From: Trissonchulus latispiculum
Taxonomy: Eukaryota; Nematoda; Enoplea; Enoplida; Ironidae
Assembly: GCA_030248195.1 (NCBI GenBank)
Contig: JASAND010024069.1
Span: 62,001 to 126,000, forward strand
Direction of reading: 5' to 3'
Length of the DNA: 64,000 bases
In this document: in pieces, positions 58,730-64,000 of the stretch
Layout of the letters: each line of letters starts with the position of its first letter
How positions within the stretch are numbered: the stretch's first letter is position 1
The notes under the pieces: generated by a model
What the model was told of the DNA's origin: nothing
The model's input: only the letters and a program-made list of their open reading frames with translations
The model's database searches: none
Program-made: the position numbers and the translations under genes

Positions 58730-59280
58730 CTTTGAAAAATTTTACAAAATTTGCCCTAAAAATGCCCACTTTTTGCCCAATTTTCGCGCCTTCGGCGCGA
58801 TACTGTCACCTCGGGGGGGCCCGTCCCCCAAAAATTTTTGGGGGGGTTTGAAAAAATGGCTGGGGGGGTTACCCTACCCTCCCCCCATTACACCTATGTT
58901 GGGGGGGGTCTACAAAATCGGAAATATTGAAACAGCTGTACCCAAATTTTCAGTTAAAAAGTGGCCCTTTTTGACATAAAATCTACTATTTTCGACATAA
59001 ATCTACTCAAAAACTACTCGTATTGCATTTTACAACCTATTTTTTTATTTCCAGCCAATTTTTTCAAATTTTTTCGGAAAATTTTTGAAACATTCCAAAA
59101 AGTTTTGCAAAAATTTGGCATTTTTTCTCTTGTTTGATTTGATTAATCAAATAATTTGATTTTGTATGAAGACAGCTCGCAGCTACAAAATATATGACTA
59201 TTCCTACAAAATACTACAAAACTGGCGCCGCCACTGGTAATAGGGGCGTTTTGGCGATTATTCGTAGTAGGCAATCTTAC

Positions 59281-59303
59281 TTGCCTATTATATATAATAG
59301 GCA
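59281..59303. repeat. Perfect palindrome TGCCTATTATATATAATAGGCA
   Basis: A perfect palindrome, recurring at 60017-60040. Next to each copy is GCCGAATATTC or its inverse, so the two mark the ends of one larger structure into which the TA-flanked MITE inserted. Confidence 0.7.
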
Positions 59304-59379
59304 GAATTTTTCCGATTTTATATCATAGGCAACCACGACTTGCCGAATATTCAAAATGGAATTCACATTATATTTCCTA

Positions 59380-59727
59380 AAGTCTGACCAAAAATGTAGA
59401 AAGCTAAATTGTTTTCTTTATATCTCACGGAATAACTATGGAATAACTCACTCTATGTTCAGCCAAAAAAGTTGAAATTCGGTATGTAGAACTTTCATAC
59501 AAGGGGAAAATTTTCCTGAAAAAATCGCGGCAGTTCCTGTACCAATCCTTCTGTACATATAAAAGCGGCGCCCTTTGAAATCGCACGGGAAATTTAAAAA
59601 AAATTTTCACGAAAAGAAAGATCTCATCAGTCCGGTTCAGAAAATATATACTTTGTGGTAGCTATCTTGAAGCGTGTTTGAGATACAAAGAAAACAATTT
59701 CGCTTTCTACATTTTTTGGTCAGACTT
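59380..59727. mobile_element. 348-bp TA-flanked MITE, same family as 9885-11217
   Basis: Ends AAGTCTGACC and complement with TA outside both. TIR similarity extends about 35 bp (AAATTGTTTTCTTT). Interior has no frame. Confidence 0.85.
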
Positions 59728-60016
59728 TAGTGCAGATTTTTAATTTGATGCACAAGCTGTGCATAAGAACAATTGTTAACATATTTTTAAGAGTGCTGAC
59801 AAAAGAACGGAATATAAAATCAAATTATTCGCAAATTATCAAATCAATTATCATGAAAGATGAAATAAATTTAATCGTAAACGTAGAATAATTAAATTAA
59901 ACAGATAATTTAATTGTTAAACATTTTAACGCATCCTACTTGGAAAATTAAATTTATTTGTGGAAAGAAGTAAGCCAGGACAGTGGGCAATAGCGGTTTA
60001 CATATAGCGCTTTTTG

Positions 60017-60040
60017 TTGCCTATTATATATAATAGGCAA
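60017..60040. repeat. Second copy of the TATATA-centred palindrome
   Basis: Same perfect palindrome as 59281-59303, here followed by GAATATTCGGC in the inverse order. Confidence 0.7.
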
Positions 60041-61488
60041 TTATGAATATTCGGCATAACATATATTATGTACGTGTTGGCAATGATGGGCACCGGAAAT
60101 TCTTTCATATCCGGATATCCGACTATTTTTTTAACTGATATCGATGTCAATTTTTTGGTATATACGCTGCAAATTTCTATCATACAGCCGAGCCACAAAC
60201 TTGGTTTCAACAAGATTTTCGGAGAAATTAAAAATTTTAAATTCGTGTGCTTTTAAACGGGGGGCTTCCGAAAAGTGGCCCCCACCCCCCACTAAAAAAT
60301 GCCTGACCACCTATGCCGCCCAGACCCACCAAATTTTGCCAGATGCAAGTGCGGTTAGATATTTTTGCGCTTCGCTGTTTTTTGTGTTTCGGCATCAACT
60401 AGCATGTACAATACATATATGTATACTTATATATGCACGTGCAGGGTTATATATACCACGTGCAGGGTTATATATTTAAAGGCAAAGGCAACACCTGGGC
60501 AGAGGTGATTTCTTTAATGCAGGGATCTTGTATGGAATTATAAAGACCGTTAATGGAAATATTTAGACCACTTGCCTTTCTATTTGCTATAATCCTACGA
60601 GAGAAACCTTCTGTACATTTTACATTTCATTGTTGGATTGTTGGAAGCCAGCCAATTATATATTATTCCTCATTTTGAACTCCGGGTATGTATGGTTGGT
60701 TGGTATAAAACATACCTACGTAGGTTTGATATATGTACGTAATCTACATTACAAGTCGAAAAATGTTCAGCAGAAAAGAAGTAATACAGAGTACAGGTAT
60801 TACCTTAAGAAAAGAGTAAGGTGGGGGTATACGACATTTATTACAAATATTATATAGCAGTGATGTGCTCCGGAGCGGGCTTATGTGATGAATTAGTTCT
60901 CCTACTCCTATTCAGAGTATTTTTAGGGGTTTTTCGGGGGGGGGGGAGGGTCGGGCTCGGGGGCAAAGAAATGTTCGGTGGGGGGCTAGCTATTTGTAGG
61001 AAAAAATCTGCGGCGAAGCCAGAAACTTTTTGAAAATTTGCCTATTTTTGGCAAAAATTTTGGCACCCAAAAAATTCGGGGGGGGGGAGCAAAAATCCCG
61101 GGAGGGGGGGGGAGCGATTTCGGGGTAGGGGCCCGCTCTCATGTAAAAAAATACCCTGCTATTTTTAAATTTTTTCTGCTGTATGGTTCTTTTTAATTTA
61201 AACTTGTTCAGTTCAGAAATAAAAAATCAAATATGTGTATAGAACTCTAAAGTATGGTCCTTAAGAAGTGATTCCTTGGAACGGTTTCAGTTTTTACTTC
61301 ATGTCTGACTGTATATATATACATATTATGGGGTGGCGTGGCTCTCCGAGCTCCCCCATGATACTAACTAGAAACCATTTTGTACGTGTATATGTAGTAC
61401 ATACGTATACCTAATTTTACTATATATACCAATACAGATAATCGAGCTTCTAATTCACGGATTCACAAGGGATACAAAGAAATCAATG

Positions 61489-61613
61489 AAATATCAGTCC
61501 AAAACGTGAATACCCAAAACAACGTTCACCTTTCTTCCGTAAGGAACGGAAGAAAACAACGGAAGAAAGGTGAACGTTGTTTTGGGTATATATCACGTTT
61601 TGGACTGATATTT
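61489..61613. repeat. Foldback with ~52-bp arms
   Basis: Left arm 61489-61540 and right arm 61559-61613 are inverted copies (AATATCAGTCCAAAACGTGA outermost) with one 4-nt indel and a loop of 18 nt. Likely a tiny MITE. Confidence 0.85.
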
Positions 61614-61710
61614 TATATATACAAAAACGTGTGCATGCTCCTACAACAGTCGAAAATTCTGGTGGAGGTGATAGAAAACCCCATAAGAATGCTCGGGAAG
61701 TGCTCGTTAA

Positions 61711-61713
<3 letters not shown>

Positions 61714-61789
<76 letters not shown>
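61714..61789. repeat. TA microsatellite, ~76 bp
   Basis: An uninterrupted TA dinucleotide array. It yields meaningless Tyr-Ile frames on both phases. Confidence 0.95.
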
Positions 61790-61793
<4 letters not shown>

Positions 61794-61903
61794 TTGATTC
61801 TGGCCTGCTAACAAAACTGAGGAAGCTTTTTGCACTGGAAGCGTTAGCATTTTCTAAATTCTGCTTAAGAACAGATTTAGTTTCTTGTGTTTACGTGCTT
61901 TAA

Positions 61904-63235
61904 ACAGACCGCAATTCCCTTCTTTCCTATATGAGAGCTCGCCTCCCCCTTCCCTCCTGCTTCTGCAGCCTATTTTGTCCACAAGCCTAACGAGCGGGCA
62001 CACGTAGCTTTCAGCCATCTTAGTTGCTGTTACCAAGCGGAGGGCAGTTGTTATCGGACGAACGATTACAACTGCCTTGGGCGTGACTGAAATAACCGTA
62101 CGGTAGTATCGCCTGGGGATCATGGTGCTGTCCGTGATCTTCGACTCTACGCCTCATGACTGCGGTCTGCGGAGAGCACCACTGACGGGTCACTTTGTGT
62201 GATTAAAAGTGGTTGGGCCCTGACCAAAAAAAATAAAAATAAAAATATGGAACAACTTACCCAACAAAATCATGATTCAAAAAATCCAAACAGTTTGCAC
62301 GTATATACATATAGTGTGAATAAGTTGCTCATGCAATATAATTTTCTAAAGCCGCAAATTATGAAACAAGTGCTAAATGCACATTTGTAGGCTTAGAAAA
62401 GAAGTGATGCATGGAGTGATACATGTTCCAGAAGATGAAATCATTGTATATATTATGTAATACATACCAAAGACTTTTTAATTTCACTGCGATAAGAAAC
62501 ACCATCTACGCATAAAAACCCATACACAGAATCGGGGAGGGAGTAGCAAAATTTGAAGCGTATATGTATCTACAACTCTCTGTACATATACGTATATACA
62601 AGTACGTATTCAATAACATCAGGCCTCATACTACCCAAAATCAAACAGTAGGAAAAATGTAGGAATATTTTGTAAAAAGTAGGAAAAAGTAGGAATAAAA
62701 GTAGGTATTTTCCGAAAAAGGGGGGGGGGGGGTGAGTTTGAGCGATACCCTCCAAACCGTTCACTATAACAATTCAACAACCAGATTTCTATATCAAAAA
62801 TAGAAATGTATGTGCGTAAACTTATAAGTTTGAGTTACATTAGTTTAGAATGTATTAGAATATATAGTAGTGAAATGTAGCATATTATTGAACTCTACTT
62901 CGTGTGTAGCTGGTAATTAGTAGCATTTTAATTAGCTGGGGTTATCGCAATTGTGACGTATTCCATGAATGTTTATTTATTTATTTATAGGTATTTATTT
63001 ATTTCTCGGAAATTAATCATTTGCATTCACCTCAGTTTTTAACGTTATTAATGTACTAGTCTGGTTGCTTGAGTTCCAAAACCATAATAACCATAATATG
63101 AATGGTATGTTCAACTAATCTGTTAGCTAAACAATGGCTTTGCAATTCTGGCGGCGAAAGAAATGATCAATCGTACTTAAATTCAGCTTAAACTACGAAG
63201 AAAACAAATTACATTACGTAATAGTACAAGCAGTT
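61904..63235. other. Gene-poor region
   Basis: No gene is supported. A G12 run lies at about 62719-62731. Confidence 0.4.
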
Positions 63236-63369
63236 ATGATCTGGCAATTCGTAGTGAAACTTTGGGTGCTAACTTTACCGCGGTCCACCAACCAACCTTC
63301 CAAGATTTACCCCCCCCCAGACCAAAGTTCCAGGGAAACTCAAAAACTGAGTATTTTTAGGGTAAATTT

Positions 63370-63506
63370 TGTCCATTTTTGGCTTAAAGTGTTTATCGTT
63401 GCGAGAAATACACGTTTCTAACTGTATTTCTTTGGCTTTCTGACTCATTACTGACCTTATATATTTTGACTTGGCGACATGTTGGCAATCAAGTTTTCGA
63501 GTTTAA
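63370..63506 (+). repeat. Core module, truncated by a TTAA-family insertion
   Basis: Core module up to CAAGTTTTCGAGTTTAA, where intact copies continue with AAACACTG; the sequence switches at TTAA into the GGTGCTGG element. Confidence 0.85.
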
Positions 63507-64000
63507 GGTGCTGGTATAGCTTTGTGTAAATTTGACCCTATAGGCTCAATTTCTTAATGAAAGTGGATGGAACTTTCCAAATATATGGTGCTCTTTAGCA
63601 TTCTGGGACCAGTCCCGCATTTTTAGGTGCAAAGATAAGAAATTTCTAGTTTTTGCCATTATTCTCTCAGTACATAGTCGATACACCGGATTGGTTGGGA
63701 TGGCTGGACAGAGGGCACAGAAATGAACATTTTTGCTTTTACAACTTTTGAGCTATCTCTAGTCGTTAAGCCAAAACGATTTTTGGGGTCCAAAAATGCC
63801 ATTTTTGAGGAAATCAGTTTTTTTCCAATTTGCTGTCACATGTTAAGGACAAAGTTGGCATATTTATACTCAATCGATACAGCGTCCAAATGCACATTTT
63901 ATGAATGCCTATTAGCCAGACTTTATTGCTTTAAGCTAGAAATTTGGAAGAAAAACCGAAAAATTTGTTTCGAACACCGATTTCTAAAAGACTACTCGAC
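63507..64000 (+). mobile_element. TTAA-family element, cut by the window edge
   Basis: Begins after TTAA (63503-63506) with GGTGCTGGTATAG and is collinear with 51249-51760 for all 494 bp (GGGACCAGTCCCGCATTTTT, TACAACTTTTGAGCTATC). The right end lies outside the window. Confidence 0.88.

Noticed and set aside
61577..61903. Frames with long Tyr-Ile runs
   Set aside because: Translation of the TA microsatellite.

Overview
The window is animal nuclear DNA: interrupted genes with GT-AG introns on both strands, polyadenylation signals, a LINE, a tRNA-derived SINE, satellites and very many inverted-repeat DNA transposons. The gene families (CHERP, DEG/ENaC channel, 7TM receptor) place it in Metazoa, most likely an invertebrate. 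I cannot fix the phylum from sequence alone.

Genes. (1) 2-2914 (+): a Ser/Thr/Pro-rich, mucin-like coding exon built from a 27-bp minisatellite, running off the left edge. (2) 3389-9567 (+): a DEG/ENaC (FaNaC/ASIC-like) channel subunit reassembled from 11 small exons whose phases all agree; the exon for the N-terminus and first membrane segment was not found. (3) 14748-17358 (-): a two-exon 7TM receptor with a signal peptide. (4) 27094-41681 (-): a complete 16-exon orthologue of the splicing-associated protein CHERP (829 aa; SURP, CID-like, RS and G-patch regions). Almost every large CHERP intron carries a mobile element, including a 5'-truncated LINE with an intact 782-codon reverse-transcriptase frame in antisense.

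Mobile DNA. Several elements can be delimited by terminal inverted repeats (TIRs) plus target-site duplications (TSDs): a hAT at 19257-21993 (8-bp TSD); a small hAT MITE at 31549-31723 (8-bp TSD); four copies of a CTGGC-ended, G-tract-rich MITE family with 5-bp TSDs (32883, 34555, 40058, 46884); a TTAA-inserting family (51249-52259, a copy at the right edge, a decayed copy at 21.7 kb); a different TTAA element with G10 ends (13210-14437); a TA-flanked foldback family (9885-11217 and 59380-59727); and a 4.46-kb Mutator-like element at 52794-57252 with 154-bp TIRs, a 9-bp TSD and a decayed transposase.

Layout. 0-9.6 kb: mucin-like and channel genes. 9.9-14.4 kb: two foldback/TIR elements. 14.7-17.4 kb: receptor gene. 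19.2-22 kb: composite hAT. 22-27 kb: gene-poor repeats. 27-41.7 kb: CHERP with nested insertions. 41.8-45.2 kb: three unrelated tandem repeats. 46.2-59 kb: a dense nest of G-tract-rich modular elements around the Mutator-like element. 59-64 kb: more MITEs, a long TA microsatellite and a TTAA element cut by the window edge. The two membrane-receptor genes could both serve peptide signalling, but that is inference; they are not co-oriented and no functional linkage is visible.
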